Shown: one piece after another, positions 40,001 through 50,008 of the stretch
Layout: each line of letters begins with the position of its first letter
Position numbering within the stretch: the stretch's first letter is position 1
Assembly: GCF_900243745.1 (NCBI RefSeq)
Contig: NZ_LT984798.1
Coordinates: 1-64,000 of the forward strand
Source: Desulfovibrio sp. G11
GTDB lineage: Bacteria; Desulfobacterota; Desulfovibrionia; Desulfovibrionales; Desulfovibrionaceae
Reading direction: 5' to 3'
DNA length: 64,000 nt
The notes under the pieces: model-generated
Database searches by the model: none
Told to the model about the DNA's origin: nothing
What the model saw: the letters and a program-made list of their open reading frames with translations, nothing else
Position numbers and translations under genes: made by a program

Positions 40001-40332
40001 AGAGGTGGCACCTCGGACTGCACACGAAACACGCCATCTCCAGTCACCGTGGCGCGCAGCATGTCGTGCCGGGCTATGACCTTGTCCCAGGAGGTCTGAA
40101 GCAGGTCGACATCAAGCGCGCCGCAGTCGAATTCCTGATACCCGTGGCTTGCCACTCCGCTCAGTTTGACGCCTGTCGTGCGGCCAATCCAATAGGCCCA
40201 CTGCACATCGGTCATTGGAAATTCAAGCGGCGCTTCGCTGTCTGCCGGATTTTTTTCTTGAGACGGTCTGGCAAGGCCTTTTTTATTTGCCAACCGGGCA
40301 AAGAGCTGCATCTGTTCAGCAGTCATACTCAT
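37018..40332 (-). CDS. NRPS module Cy-A-PCP, cysteine-specific
   Basis: This is a 1104-residue single module. A heterocyclisation domain (about 35-470) has DAVMADVYS at 169-177, matching DxxxxDxxS, and the usual FPMTDVQWAYWIGR start. The adenylation domain (about 490-1000) has FTSGTTGTPKG, and pocket positions read DLYNLSLIW, the code known for cysteine in yersiniabactin HMWP2. The PCP has Ser 1035 in LGATSLL. The C-terminal 25 residues are very basic. It should condense cysteine with the ketide made by the preceding KS-AT-KR-ACP protein and close a thiazoline. ATGA overlaps on both sides couple it to its neighbours. Confidence 0.9.
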   Translation of the reverse strand: MSMTAEQMQLFARLANKKGLARPSQEKNPADSEAPLEFPMTDVQWAYWIGRTTGVKLSGVASHGYQEFDCGALDVDLLQTSWDKVIARHDMLRATVTGDGVFRVQSEVPPLRWDVEDLRGLGAEEKKHRLEARRQAFSHRIPDLSVWPVILLGASIVADDFVRIHLSCDAVMADVYSIGNCLRELGAFYSDPHCELPAPGMTFGQYMEEQKRKEKSAFYENCRAYWHSRLADFPAAPQLPVRENPPQAQRFCRLRAGLQLEEWVAFKAKCARYALTPSVVLYAAFAAIMGKWAAKAEFCLNVTVFNRDSENPAIKDVVGDFTSTMLSTARKIRQEENFIDYAKALDAVFWQDFEHSAFSGIKVLQALSERRKHSVLMPIVFTSTIGAGDVGEILDINNGVFGKPAYTITQTPQIWLDHQVLEEDGTLVFNWDVVEGIFDDAVLTDMFESYTRFVEILAHPDTDWQRPVEIPLPEAQQMRRSAPPPSFHRDDRLLHHGFLDHVLASPDRVAIIAPDRTLTYGELFTAAKDVARRLKTVLPQDAKDMLVAVALPKSWEQIAAVLGVLLTGAAYVPVDPAWPLARRMAVLQQGARAVVADAQALPAEWAGLPLAAVGPVGKPEPASSADLISLQRFSPDRLAYVIFTSGTTGTPKGVMMTHEAVQNTIHDINARFSLSSEDSVFALSALSFDLSVYDIFGLLSVGGHLVLPHDAELRDPSAWVRRLTVHPVTLWNSVPTLWQMLVEHGETPPRMPRLALLSGDWVPVRLPRESARFSPGTKLVSLGGATEAAIWSIAYEMSVEDPPAGWRSIPYGRALTHQSVEALHEDLTPCPDDVVGELFIGGRGLSLGYLGDATLSGERFIPHPVTGERLYRTGDMGRWRSNGQIEFLGRRDTQVKINGLRIELGDVEAALSSLAGIAAAVASVVPLAGGMDGLAAYIVPQNAEVPPRPGELREALLAKLPHYMVPQRYVFLESLPLSDNGKVDRKRLPVPRFEEAVPDETGSELEECIRAVVAQHLGVSSFGLDDKFFDLGATSLLMVKIHRGLNQVLPDQIALIQLFEAPSVRALARLIAKEENDAAGKGRGHAEKRLAARSSRRNRTGREK

Positions 40333-43300
40333 GACAGAGCCTCCAGAGACTTTGAAACTTCACCCGGCGTCATCCCCTTGATATTTTCAAGTAGCTCGGC
40401 CAGCGCGAAAAGGCGTTCTTTTTCCTCGGGAGATTCCGTCAGAGCGTCTGCAATACTGGCGACATTTCTGCGGCGAAAAATCTGGGCAACGCTGAACGAA
40501 GAAAGGTTCAGCAGTTCCCGTATTTCTTTTGCCAGTGGCATGGCCATGAGGCTGTCACCCCCCAGTTCGACATAGTCGTCGTCGATGCCAATTCCTGTGA
40601 GGCCCAAACGCGACTCAAAAAGGTCAATCAATACTCTGTCCAGCACATGACGCGCGCCCTTCCATTGGACAGCCAGCGCCGGACGCTGCGATGCCGCGCC
40701 CTCGACCTTAAGGTCCGCCGACTCCAGCGCATCGGTAGCCAGCCCCCGCCGGGCGCGGGATTCATCCAGCATGGAAAACAGATTGCGGCCGCTCACAACA
40801 GGCGTTGCCACACCGGCAGCGAAGCAGGCTCTGAAGGCCCGCATAGCTTCGTCCGGCGTGATTCCTCCTTTCAGTTCTTCCCCGGAAAGGCGTTCGTGCA
40901 ACGAGGCCATCCTGTTTATCATGCCGACCTGCCGCCACACATCCCACCGCAGGCTCAAGACGCGCGTGCCCGTTTGCGCCTGTTGCCGGGAGGACCAGGC
41001 GTCCAGAAGTGTGTTTGCCACTGTATTGTCCAACTGCCCCACCGAACCGCATAAAGCGCCGATGGAAGAGTTGAGAACCACAAAATCTACGTTCCTGTGC
41101 TGCAAAATCTTTTCAATTCCGAGCAGAGGAAAAACCTTGGTGTTCCAGTTTTCCGTATCCTGCACTCTGCTGGACTGCGCCTGCATCAAACCGCCACCGG
41201 CAACACCACTGGCATGAACGATGCCGCCTATTTTTTTGTATTGCTCCAGCACAATATCCACAGCCTTCATGAACGCCTCGTGGTCATTCAGATCCACAGA
41301 GCATGGCTGAACTGCAGCCCAATCATTTTCAACCTGCTCCCAGAAGTCGGCAGGGCACGGCTGGCGCTGCACAGGTACCAACGTGATGCGGCACTGCTGC
41401 GCATCGGCCTGCGCTGCAAGTTCATGCATAAATGTGCGGCCAATGCCGCCGCTGCCGCCCAATACAATATAGGCTGCCCCCTGCCGCAGCCGCATGGCTG
41501 ATACGGCTTTGCCTGTCAGCGGGATATCCATCGGAGTTTCCTGCCAGAATGCGCCGGAGCGGGCCGCCACCAGAGAGGTCAATGCCGTGGACGCCAGACG
41601 GTGCGTGATGGCTGTTGCCAGAATGCAAGCCATTTCTTCGTGCGACAGACCTTTTTCCACATCAAGTACGCAGCCCAGCGTATTTTTTGCCTCAAAGGGC
41701 AAGACGCGAGCCGGAGCCAGCAAGGCACTTTTGTCGATATGCGGGATTTCAGTGCCGAAAGCCGCAGCTCCCGCCGTGGGCCAGTAGACGCTCAGGTCAC
41801 GCCCTCCGGCGGATTCAGCCAGCCAGGAACAGAGTTCCACAGCCTGGCGGCAGACAGTGGCCGCGGCATCCAGGCAATCGGCCCCCTCACCGCCAAAGCG
41901 GCAGTCCACCAGCACGTCGGGGATCGTTACCCCACGCTTCAAGGCATCAAGCGTCTGAAACACTGCTGTGCTCCAGCCCCGTTTTTTAAGCGCTTCGGCC
42001 CAGCCAACGCCTTCATTGCCGATAAAGCCTACAAGCCCGTTAAATGCAGTCTGCCGGGGCAACAGCATCTGCTGCCAGCAAAGACTTGATATCTGCCCTT
42101 TACCAGGCGCACTTTTTCCGGCGGTGTCCTTATCCTGGCCTTCCAGCCAGAACCGCTTGCGCTCGAAGGGATAGCCGGGCAGGGCTACCGTGCGCCCATT
42201 GCCGCACAATGCATCCACCCTTTCCCAGTCTGCCAGGCCACCGCCCTGCCACAGCAGCCCCAGAGCTTCAAGCAGTGCAGCTGTTTCGCTGGTTTTGCCC
42301 TGTTCTGAAGGCATGATCGGAATCAGCGGCGGCCTGTCCCTGAAGGCAGGATGCCTACGCAACATGGCACTCAGCTTGCGTGAAGGACCAACCTCAAGCA
42401 TGACGGCCTGTTCTGTATCGCAAAGCGTGAAAATCTCGTTTGAAAGAAGCACCGGCTCGCACATCTGGCGAACCCAGTAGTCGGGGTCAGTAGCTTCGCT
42501 GTCCGACAGCAGAGCGCCGGTGACGTTTGAGAGAATGCGGATCCGTGGCCTGTGGAGCACAACGCTTTCCAGCACCTTGCGCAGATGGGGCTTTGCGCCT
42601 TCCAGCAGGCTGGAGTGCCCGGCTCTGTCTGCTGCGATTCTTGATGCAGGCACATTTTCTGCGCTCAACGCAGCGTGCAGAGCTTCAATGCCCTGTATGG
42701 ACCCCGAAGCAACGCAACCATCTGGGGTGATGACCGCGCCAATGGAAACGCCGCCGGGCAACCGCTCGCGCAGATCCTCATGCCCCATCTGCACAAAGAG
42801 CATTCCGCCTTCCGGCGAATTGCCGATCAGCCGTGAACGTTCCACAATCAGACGAACGGCATCATCCTCTGAAAATACTCCAGCAATTGTGGCGGCAACG
42901 TATTCTCCTGCAGAGTGCCCCATCACAATGGAAGGCATTATTCCCAGATCCATCAGCAGACGCGCCAAAGCGTATTCAACGGCAAACAGGGCAAAAGTTC
43001 CTGTTTCCGTGTCGGCAAGCGCCTCTGCGCTGGAGATGGCAGCAAGCACATCAATGCCCGTTTCTTTGTCAAAGGTTGCGCATATCCGGTCAAAGGGCTG
43101 TTTAAAAGCCGGCAGGGTATCGCGCAGATTTACGGCCATACCCTGATGCTGCGAACCGAAGCCGGGGAAGAGAAAGGCCACAGGGGTTGCTTTATCCGGA
43201 TCGTCAAGACGTGCAGACTTGCGCAGCAGTCCCGGTGATTCCAGCATGGCGGAAAGCGCTGCGGCATCTTCACAGACAAGACTCAGGCGAAAAGCCTGCA

Positions 43301-44726
43301 TGTCACGCCCACGAAGAAGCGTATGCGCCACATCGGCCAGGGGGGTCGGGTGTTTCCGTAACCATGCGCCCAGTTCCACCGCCCTTTTTTCCAGGGCGGT
43401 TTTCGTTTTGGCGGACAGGGTAATAAGAGCCGCTCCGGAATATGTCGTTACAGCAGGTTCCGGCCCCTCCTCCAGAATCAGGTGCACATTGTTTCCGCCA
43501 ATTCCCAGAGAATTTACCGCCGCCTTCCGGGTTTTTCCTGCCGCCACTTCCCAGTCTGCGGTATGGCCGGCAATGCTGAAGGGGGTCGTTTCAAGACTCA
43601 GCCGGGGATTGGGTGCGTGAAAATCCAGAGAAGCCGGAATGATTTTGTGATGCAGCGCCAGCACGGTCTTGATCAGGCTTGCCACCCCGGCAGCCGCATT
43701 CAGATGGCCGAGGCCCGTTTTTACGGAACCCAGGCGGCAGTATTGCCTGGGCGCGGTATCGGGCAATTGCCATGCCTGCACCAACGCCGCCACTTCTATT
43801 GGATCGCCGATGGGCGTTCCGGTGCCGTGCCCCTCGACATACCCTATTTCCAGGGGGTCAACGCCGGACATTGCCAGTGCCTCGGCAATGACCGCGGCCT
43901 GTCCCGTCACCGATGGCGCATAGAAGCCGGTTTTGTCTGCCCCATCGTTACCGATGGCATAGCCAGAAATAACGGCATACACGACATTCCCATCACGCAG
44001 GGCATCATCAAGGCGCTTCAGAACAACCGCGCCAACACCTTCGCCTTCGTTTACGCCACTGGCGTCATCACTGTAGGCACGCACGTGGCCGTCAACGGAA
44101 AGCGGGCCTTCCGGCTCGTAGCTGTACCCCTCGCCTTCGCTGGTCTTGAGTCCTACGCCGCCAGCCAAAGCTACATCGCACTGGCCGGAAAGAAGTGCCT
44201 GGCAAGCCGTGACCACAGCAGCCAATGAAGAGGAGCAGGCGCACTGCACCGTCAAGGCCGGACCTTTCAGGTTCAGCTTGTAGGCAACGCGGGCGGCGAG
44301 ATAGTCCTTGTCATTGGCAGCAAGCATGTCCACAAGATCAAGAGGATTCGCCTGCAAAATCCGGTTTGCGAACCGCAGGGCATATCCGTTGAAATTGCAA
44401 CCGCCGAAAACGCCCGTGACCTGCCGTGGACTGCGCGGCGCAATGCCCGCATGCTCAAAGGCCGAATAGGCGCATTCCAGAAACAGGCGGTGCTGCGGGT
44501 CCAGCATTTTTGCTTCGCGCGCAGGCACATCAAAAAAGTCGGCATCAAACCGGTCGGCATCCGCAAGCGGAAAACCGTAGTGAACCCGCCCATCGTCAGA
44601 TTGAGAAAGGACCTTGCCGCCGGATATGCCCAGCTTCAGGTTGTGCCAGAATGTGCCAATGTCATCCGCGCCGGGAAAGCGCCCGGCCATACCTATTACA
44701 GCTATTTTCAGTGAGTCATCACTCAT
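40329..44726 (-). CDS. Type I PKS module KS-AT-KR-ACP
   Basis: This 1465-residue synthase has: KS at 5-425 (C164 in CACSSSL, H300 in EGHGTGTPIGDP, H341); AT at 515-800 (GHSAGEY with S605; the specificity motif reads RAGH at 701-704 instead of HAFH or YASH); a structural and KR region at 880-1290 (GGSGGIG at 1090-1096, K1197, S1220/S1221, but Asn 1234 at the catalytic Tyr position, codon 41025-41027); and ACP with S1392 in LGGDSL. It should extend the first hydroxyphenyl-thiazoline intermediate by one malonyl-type unit. The KR looks inactive, so a beta-keto group may remain. This is the only intact AT seen in the cluster. Its start overlaps the upstream NRPS stop (ATGA). Confidence 0.9.
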   Translation of the reverse strand: MSDDSLKIAVIGMAGRFPGADDIGTFWHNLKLGISGGKVLSQSDDGRVHYGFPLADADRFDADFFDVPAREAKMLDPQHRLFLECAYSAFEHAGIAPRSPRQVTGVFGGCNFNGYALRFANRILQANPLDLVDMLAANDKDYLAARVAYKLNLKGPALTVQCACSSSLAAVVTACQALLSGQCDVALAGGVGLKTSEGEGYSYEPEGPLSVDGHVRAYSDDASGVNEGEGVGAVVLKRLDDALRDGNVVYAVISGYAIGNDGADKTGFYAPSVTGQAAVIAEALAMSGVDPLEIGYVEGHGTGTPIGDPIEVAALVQAWQLPDTAPRQYCRLGSVKTGLGHLNAAAGVASLIKTVLALHHKIIPASLDFHAPNPRLSLETTPFSIAGHTADWEVAAGKTRKAAVNSLGIGGNNVHLILEEGPEPAVTTYSGAALITLSAKTKTALEKRAVELGAWLRKHPTPLADVAHTLLRGRDMQAFRLSLVCEDAAALSAMLESPGLLRKSARLDDPDKATPVAFLFPGFGSQHQGMAVNLRDTLPAFKQPFDRICATFDKETGIDVLAAISSAEALADTETGTFALFAVEYALARLLMDLGIMPSIVMGHSAGEYVAATIAGVFSEDDAVRLIVERSRLIGNSPEGGMLFVQMGHEDLRERLPGGVSIGAVITPDGCVASGSIQGIEALHAALSAENVPASRIAADRAGHSSLLEGAKPHLRKVLESVVLHRPRIRILSNVTGALLSDSEATDPDYWVRQMCEPVLLSNEIFTLCDTEQAVMLEVGPSRKLSAMLRRHPAFRDRPPLIPIMPSEQGKTSETAALLEALGLLWQGGGLADWERVDALCGNGRTVALPGYPFERKRFWLEGQDKDTAGKSAPGKGQISSLCWQQMLLPRQTAFNGLVGFIGNEGVGWAEALKKRGWSTAVFQTLDALKRGVTIPDVLVDCRFGGEGADCLDAAATVCRQAVELCSWLAESAGGRDLSVYWPTAGAAAFGTEIPHIDKSALLAPARVLPFEAKNTLGCVLDVEKGLSHEEMACILATAITHRLASTALTSLVAARSGAFWQETPMDIPLTGKAVSAMRLRQGAAYIVLGGSGGIGRTFMHELAAQADAQQCRITLVPVQRQPCPADFWEQVENDWAAVQPCSVDLNDHEAFMKAVDIVLEQYKKIGGIVHASGVAGGGLMQAQSSRVQDTENWNTKVFPLLGIEKILQHRNVDFVVLNSSIGALCGSVGQLDNTVANTLLDAWSSRQQAQTGTRVLSLRWDVWRQVGMINRMASLHERLSGEELKGGITPDEAMRAFRACFAAGVATPVVSGRNLFSMLDESRARRGLATDALESADLKVEGAASQRPALAVQWKGARHVLDRVLIDLFESRLGLTGIGIDDDYVELGGDSLMAMPLAKEIRELLNLSSFSVAQIFRRRNVASIADALTESPEEKERLFALAELLENIKGMTPGEVSKSLEALS

Positions 44727-47700
44727 AATCTTCCCCTCTGGCGTGCCCGGGCGGCCAATGCCCCAAGCTTCTGGGCGCGAACATGGCCGCGGCCGGAGTT
44801 CATTGGCTGTAATCCTTCAGATTCGATGAAATGCTTCGCCTGGCTGGCAATGGTGGTGTACTGGAAGATGGAAACCACCGGAACGGGCTGCTCCAGCAAG
44901 GTTGCCAGCCTGAAAGCCAGTTGCATGGCAAGAAAGGAGGTTCCCCCTGCGTCGAAAAAGGAAACTGTCACTCCTGGGCGGGCGCCGTTCAACACAGAGG
45001 CCCACACATCAGCGATCTTCCGCTGCCCTTCTGTTTCCGGCTGTGCTGTTTTTTCAGTTTGCGCTGCATGCAGGGCGTGGCCTGCCCTGACGGCCAGAGC
45101 TTTTCGGTCAATTTTGCCATTGGCCGAAAGAGGCAGGGTTGATTCAAGGCACAAGACAGAAGGCAGCCATGAATAGGGCAGCTTCTTTTTCAGCGCCTCA
45201 CGCAGGAGTTTTTCGTCAAGCGTCAGGGTGCCGTCCGGTACAGCAAACGCAGCTATTTGCCTGACGCCGCTATTTTCCGCAATGACGGCAACTGCCTGCC
45301 TGATCCCCGGCAATACGGTCATGGCCGCTTCAATTTCGCCAAGCTCGATGCGCATACCGTTGACCTTGACCTGGGTGTCCTCACGACCCAGAAATTCTAT
45401 ATCGCCGTCAGGCAGCAGCCGCCCCCAATCACCCGTGCGGTACAATCGCTCTCCAGTCACGGGATGGAGCACAAAGGCTCTGGCTGTCAGTTCCGGCCTG
45501 TGCAGATAGCCTTCAGCCAGCCCCACGCCCGCAATATAGATTTCGCCCGGCGTCCATTGCGGGCAAGGCCGCATGGCGGCATCCAGCACATAGAGGATCT
45601 GCCCGGAAAGCGGCTTGCCATAGGGGATTGTGTTCTGATCGGGCGCAATGGTTTTCACTACTTTTTCAACCGACCATATGGCAGCCTCCGTCGCGCCGCC
45701 CATACTGACCAATCGGGGCTTTTGCCGCAGGGCAAGAATGGATCTGGCCAGATCAACCGGCAGCCAGTCTCCACTGAGCATAAACAGGCGCAGTGACTCT
45801 ATTGATCCGCCCGAGGCAGGTACGGCTTCGATCAGCAGCCGCGCCAGCGCCGGAACAGAGTTCCACACGGTCACCCCCGCAGTCTCGATCTGCCGCACCC
45901 ACTCGTGAGGGTCAGGAACTGCCGCATGAGGGGGAATGACGAGCGACGCCCCCACTGCCAGTGCTCCAAATATATCGTAGACTGAAAGGTCAAAATTGAG
46001 CTGCGATACGGCAAGCAGGCGGTCTTTCGAAGTGACGGCATTTCTGAAATTGACATCGAAAATCGTATTCAATGCAGCCTGATGAGAAACGGCAACGCCC
46101 TTTGGCTTGCCCGTTGAACCGGAGGTAAAGATTACATAGGCAACATCATCCGGATCGGCTGGCAGAAGCAGTGTTTCGTAATCAACTTCCGCCGCTGGCA
46201 CATCATCGTCGACGACAAATTTTGCGAAGGCATCAGGTATAGTACGAGCACGCTCATCATCGCACACAACAGCGGCAACCTTGCCTTCTGCAAATATCAG
46301 CGCGATGCGGTCAGCGGGGTCGTTGACGCTCACAGGCAGATAGGCCGCCCCGGCGCGCAGAACGCCCAGAACTGCCACTATCTGACGCCAACCTCTGGGC
46401 AGCGCCACTCCCACCAGGCTGCCACGCTGCACCAGACCGGAGGCGGCAAGCCGCTGCGCCAGAGCGCGGCTGAGACGTTCCAGCTCGCCGTAGCTGACCG
46501 TTTTTTCCGCCGTTATCAGTGCCGTAGCGCCGGGATGCATGATGGCGTTTTCAAGAAACGGAGCCACGAGATTCCGGTCGGCCCCGGGAAGAGTCTCAAG
46601 AACTGCGGGTTCCATCCTGTCCACGCACAGCGATTGGGCTACAGAAGACCATGCTACACTGTCCGTCAATTCATGGCACAGCTGCAGGAACAGGCCGAAC
46701 ATTTCGTCAATGAGGCCATCGGGAAAAAGGCCGGCCACGTAATCCCAGATGACGGAAATGCCGCCCTGATAATCCACAACCTGCACATCTATCCAGGTCT
46801 GCGGCGCCTGATTGCGGGCGAAGACCAGTTTGCCAAACAGCGCAGCGGCGTCCAGATAACTCGCGCCATCGCCTGTTGCGCAGGTCAAAACAACAGGTAA
46901 AGGATTTTCATTGGACATTCCCTGAGCGCGCGCAATCTCTGCACTTACTTCCGCTCCACTGACTTCAGCATGGGAAAGCGCCTGAAATATTTCGGCATGA
47001 ACAGCCTGGCAAAGCGACCTGAAGCTTTGCCCGTCACCCGTGTGCACCGCCACCGGCAGCATGGAGGTAAAATCTCCCAGTACGCCGTCATACGCTGCCC
47101 GCTCACCCGAACGGTCAAAAAGCGTCAGGTTGAGCGTCATATGCGGAGAGCGGCTGAAGCGTGAAAGTCCCAGAGCCAGAATGGCGGTAAACAACCCGGC
47201 GGCGGTTACTCCTGCCCTGGCGGCCTGCCCTCTGAGCAGGCTTGCGGCTTCTGGCTCAATAAATGATTCCTGCCGCAAGATTGCAGGGGGTGTAAGCTCC
47301 CGCGGCTGCCGTGCCAGCGGCAGTTGTGGAGCATGGGGCAGATCATCGACGCGCGCGCGCCACCAGCTCCGGTGCTCTTCTGCGGACCTGCTCGTCTTTT
47401 TATTTTCAGCTTCAATGATATACTGCGAAAAATGACGGCCCTGCGGTTCTATGTCCGCTCTTATCCCCGCATAAAACCCGTGCCATTGACGCAGCCATAG
47501 TGCAAGAGAGGCAATATCAAACAACAGGATGTCAAAACTGATGTGCAGGAATTTGTGCGGTGAATCATCGCTGCCAGTCATGCAAATCTTGAACAGGGGC
47601 CATGTGTGGGCGGGCAGAATTTCCGCCTGCATGGCGGCACGGTATTTTACTTTTTTTTCCGGTCCATGGCTGTATTCAATGGTGTAGTCGGGTATTTTTT

Positions 47701-48199
47701 CAAGCACAGCCTGACGACCGTCAGTGGTCAGGACCATTCGCAGCACAGGATGGGCCGCAATGGTTTTGTTCAAGGCTTTTTCCAGGCGCGGCAGGTCAAA
47801 GCCGTGACCGACGGCTTCTATTTCCAGATAGCCATGCGCGGCGATTCCCCCCAGCGGGAAAATGGTCTGACGCCCGAACAGGTACGCCCGCTGCATGTCC
47901 GTAAGGGCAAAGGGCTGCCCGTCCGCAACCGGCTGCAGGGCTTCTGCCTTCACACGGTCCTGCCCGCCCGCCATAAGCCGGACCCAGCTTGCCACTGTGG
48001 CGTCTTTCAGCATATCCGCAAGCTTTATGCTTATCCCCTGCTTTTTGAGCATGACGGGAAGGCGCATCATCATAAGGGAGCTCAGTCCCAGTTCGATAAG
48101 CGAATCATTCTCGTCGATTGCCTCCGGAGAGCAATTGAGCGCGGCTGCCACCCAGGCACGCAGGCCTTCGCGCGAGGTAATTGGCGCTTCAACTGGCAT
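44723..48199 (-). CDS. NRPS ArCP-Cy-A-PCP, HMWP2-like loading module
   Basis: This protein has 1158 residues. I chose the ATG at 48199 with GCAGGAG upstream; it overlaps the aryl-AMP ligase gene by 11 bases. An N-terminal aryl carrier domain has Ser 41 in LGLSSLMM. A Cy domain (about 95-530) has DILLFDIAS at 223-231. The A domain (about 545-1035) has [11 protein letters not shown], and the pocket reads DLYNMSMIW, close to the cysteine code. The PCP has Ser 1088 in GGTSFL. It resembles the first half of yersiniabactin HMWP2 or PchE. It should take salicylate from the ligase, join it to cysteine and form hydroxyphenyl-thiazoline. Unlike HMWP2, it has only one Cy and no second PCP, so the chain passes to a PKS module next. 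Confidence 0.9.
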   Translation of the reverse strand: MPVEAPITSREGLRAWVAAALNCSPEAIDENDSLIELGLSSLMMMRLPVMLKKQGISIKLADMLKDATVASWVRLMAGGQDRVKAEALQPVADGQPFALTDMQRAYLFGRQTIFPLGGIAAHGYLEIEAVGHGFDLPRLEKALNKTIAAHPVLRMVLTTDGRQAVLEKIPDYTIEYSHGPEKKVKYRAAMQAEILPAHTWPLFKICMTGSDDSPHKFLHISFDILLFDIASLALWLRQWHGFYAGIRADIEPQGRHFSQYIIEAENKKTSRSAEEHRSWWRARVDDLPHAPQLPLARQPRELTPPAILRQESFIEPEAASLLRGQAARAGVTAAGLFTAILALGLSRFSRSPHMTLNLTLFDRSGERAAYDGVLGDFTSMLPVAVHTGDGQSFRSLCQAVHAEIFQALSHAEVSGAEVSAEIARAQGMSNENPLPVVLTCATGDGASYLDAAALFGKLVFARNQAPQTWIDVQVVDYQGGISVIWDYVAGLFPDGLIDEMFGLFLQLCHELTDSVAWSSVAQSLCVDRMEPAVLETLPGADRNLVAPFLENAIMHPGATALITAEKTVSYGELERLSRALAQRLAASGLVQRGSLVGVALPRGWRQIVAVLGVLRAGAAYLPVSVNDPADRIALIFAEGKVAAVVCDDERARTIPDAFAKFVVDDDVPAAEVDYETLLLPADPDDVAYVIFTSGSTGKPKGVAVSHQAALNTIFDVNFRNAVTSKDRLLAVSQLNFDLSVYDIFGALAVGASLVIPPHAAVPDPHEWVRQIETAGVTVWNSVPALARLLIEAVPASGGSIESLRLFMLSGDWLPVDLARSILALRQKPRLVSMGGATEAAIWSVEKVVKTIAPDQNTIPYGKPLSGQILYVLDAAMRPCPQWTPGEIYIAGVGLAEGYLHRPELTARAFVLHPVTGERLYRTGDWGRLLPDGDIEFLGREDTQVKVNGMRIELGEIEAAMTVLPGIRQAVAVIAENSGVRQIAAFAVPDGTLTLDEKLLREALKKKLPYSWLPSVLCLESTLPLSANGKIDRKALAVRAGHALHAAQTEKTAQPETEGQRKIADVWASVLNGARPGVTVSFFDAGGTSFLAMQLAFRLATLLEQPVPVVSIFQYTTIASQAKHFIESEGLQPMNSGRGHVRAQKLGALAARARQRGRL

Positions 48200-49859
48200 T
48201 TTCCACTCCTGCAGGAACACTGACGCTCCGGTAGTATTGCTGAAGAAGCTGCTCCCTCAGTTTGCGGCGGTTATTTTTGCCCACTGCCGTACTTGGAAAA
48301 GACGTAACAAAAATAAACTGATCAGGAATCTTGAACGTACTCAGCCCTTCACTCTGGAGGAAGCGCCGGAGGGCGCGGTCATTGACCTCTTCTTCATCCC
48401 TGTGTTCATGCACAAAGATGAAGGCGCAGATCTTTTCGCCAAGCAGCTTGTCGGGAATGCCCAGAAGAACCGCATCCCGGACTTCCCTGTGGGCGACAAG
48501 AACATTTTCCACTTCTTCGGGAATGATCTTTTCGCCTCCCCGCTGGATCTGATCTTTTTCACGTCCTTCAAGCACCAGGCAACCATCAGACCTGCGCCGC
48601 GCAAGGTCCCCGGTACAAAAAAATCCGTCCCCGGTGAATGATTCCGCATTGGCTTCGGGCCGTTTGAAGTAAGTATGTATGGTGTACGGTCCACGAATCT
48701 GCAGGCCACCCACGACTCCATCAGGCACTTCACGGCCAGCAGGATCAACGATGCGAAACTCGTCAGCCGGGCACACGGGCAATCCCTGCGTATTGCGGAT
48801 TATTTCCTCATCCATATCCATACGGGTCATACTGATCAGACCTTCTGACATGCCAAAAACATTCTGAAAGCGGCAGCCAAAGATTTCTGTAGTGCGTTGG
48901 GCAAGGTCTTCGCCAACCCGTGAACCACCAACCTGGATGTTGCTCAAACTTGGAAAGGTATTCTGGCGCTCCAACAATTCGGCCATGTCGCACCAGAGTA
49001 TAGCTGCGGGCGGCACAAGAGCGGTATGGGTAACCATGTTCCTGTCAATAAGGTCAAAGCACATATCCGGTTCAGGGGTTTCGGCGATGACCACGGTACC
49101 GCCGCATTGAAGCGTTCCCAGCACACCGGGAGCGCCGAGCGGAAAGTTGTGTGCCATTGGCAGTGCAGCCAGATATACCGTGGTTTCATCAAAACCGTTG
49201 GCGGCGGCACTGTAACGGGTGACGCACGAATATTCGCAATGAACGCGGGCAATCAGCTTGGGAACGCTGGTCGTGCCGCCAGAAAGAAGAAAACAGAGCA
49301 GTGAATCTGACGAAACAGGATCTTGCGGAAGATCGGTCGATGACGCCAACAGACCTTCAAGGGAAATGAATTCTTCCGGCTCGCCGCTCACGATTACGTG
49401 CTTCAGGCCCGGGTGCCTTTCCTGCAGTTCACGCGCCAGCTGCCGGTAATCAAAACCGGCCGACCTGGCAGCGCAAATATAGGCTTTTGCCTCAGTTACC
49501 CCTGTGAAGGAGGAAATTTCTGATAGCCTGTGCGCAGGCAGGGCCAGAACCGGAGCGACTCCCAGCCGTGACAGGCCGAAAAAAACAACAAGAAACTGCC
49601 AGCAGTTGGGAAGCTGCACCACAACGTGGTCGCCGGCCCCGAGCCCAAGAGCGGCAAAACCTCCCGCAATTCTGTCAACCATTTCCTTGAATTCTGCATA
49701 GGTGAGGCGAACGTTGCCATCGACAACTGCCATGCAGTCTCCCTTGCGCCCGGCAACATCCTGCAGAAGGGTATTGAACGTTTCATCGCGCCAATAATCT
49801 TCCGCACGGTATTTGTTAATAATATCCTGTGGCCACCCCAAATCACGCGCATAAAGCAT
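48189..49859 (-). CDS. Aryl-AMP ligase (salicylate or 2,3-dihydroxybenzoate adenylation), EntE/YbtE family
   Basis: This 556-residue stand-alone adenylation enzyme activates an aryl acid and loads it on the ArCP encoded next. Similarity to EntE/YbtE runs throughout: [31 protein letters not shown] (A3), [63 protein letters not shown]. With pchB/pchA nearby, salicylate is the likely substrate. The aryl-pocket stretch HNFPLGAPG differs from the HNYP-x-SSPG seen in EntE-like enzymes, so the exact acid is uncertain. I chose the ATG at 49859 with AGAGG upstream; longer frames add 41 residues without family likeness. Confidence 0.88.
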   Translation of the reverse strand: MLYARDLGWPQDIINKYRAEDYWRDETFNTLLQDVAGRKGDCMAVVDGNVRLTYAEFKEMVDRIAGGFAALGLGAGDHVVVQLPNCWQFLVVFFGLSRLGVAPVLALPAHRLSEISSFTGVTEAKAYICAARSAGFDYRQLARELQERHPGLKHVIVSGEPEEFISLEGLLASSTDLPQDPVSSDSLLCFLLSGGTTSVPKLIARVHCEYSCVTRYSAAANGFDETTVYLAALPMAHNFPLGAPGVLGTLQCGGTVVIAETPEPDMCFDLIDRNMVTHTALVPPAAILWCDMAELLERQNTFPSLSNIQVGGSRVGEDLAQRTTEIFGCRFQNVFGMSEGLISMTRMDMDEEIIRNTQGLPVCPADEFRIVDPAGREVPDGVVGGLQIRGPYTIHTYFKRPEANAESFTGDGFFCTGDLARRRSDGCLVLEGREKDQIQRGGEKIIPEEVENVLVAHREVRDAVLLGIPDKLLGEKICAFIFVHEHRDEEEVNDRALRRFLQSEGLSTFKIPDQFIFVTSFPSTAVGKNNRRKLREQLLQQYYRSVSVPAGVENAS

Positions 49860-50008
49860 AACCGTACCTCTTTGCCAATCGACGCGCCGTGCAGTCGAAT
49901 CACCCCATGGTTGAACAGGGCAGGCTGGTGAAAGCTCACCCCCTGACGGCGCGTGACTGGCCATTGCCTGGTTAAAAGCCAATAAGCGTTAATGCATTGA
50001 GATTGCTG

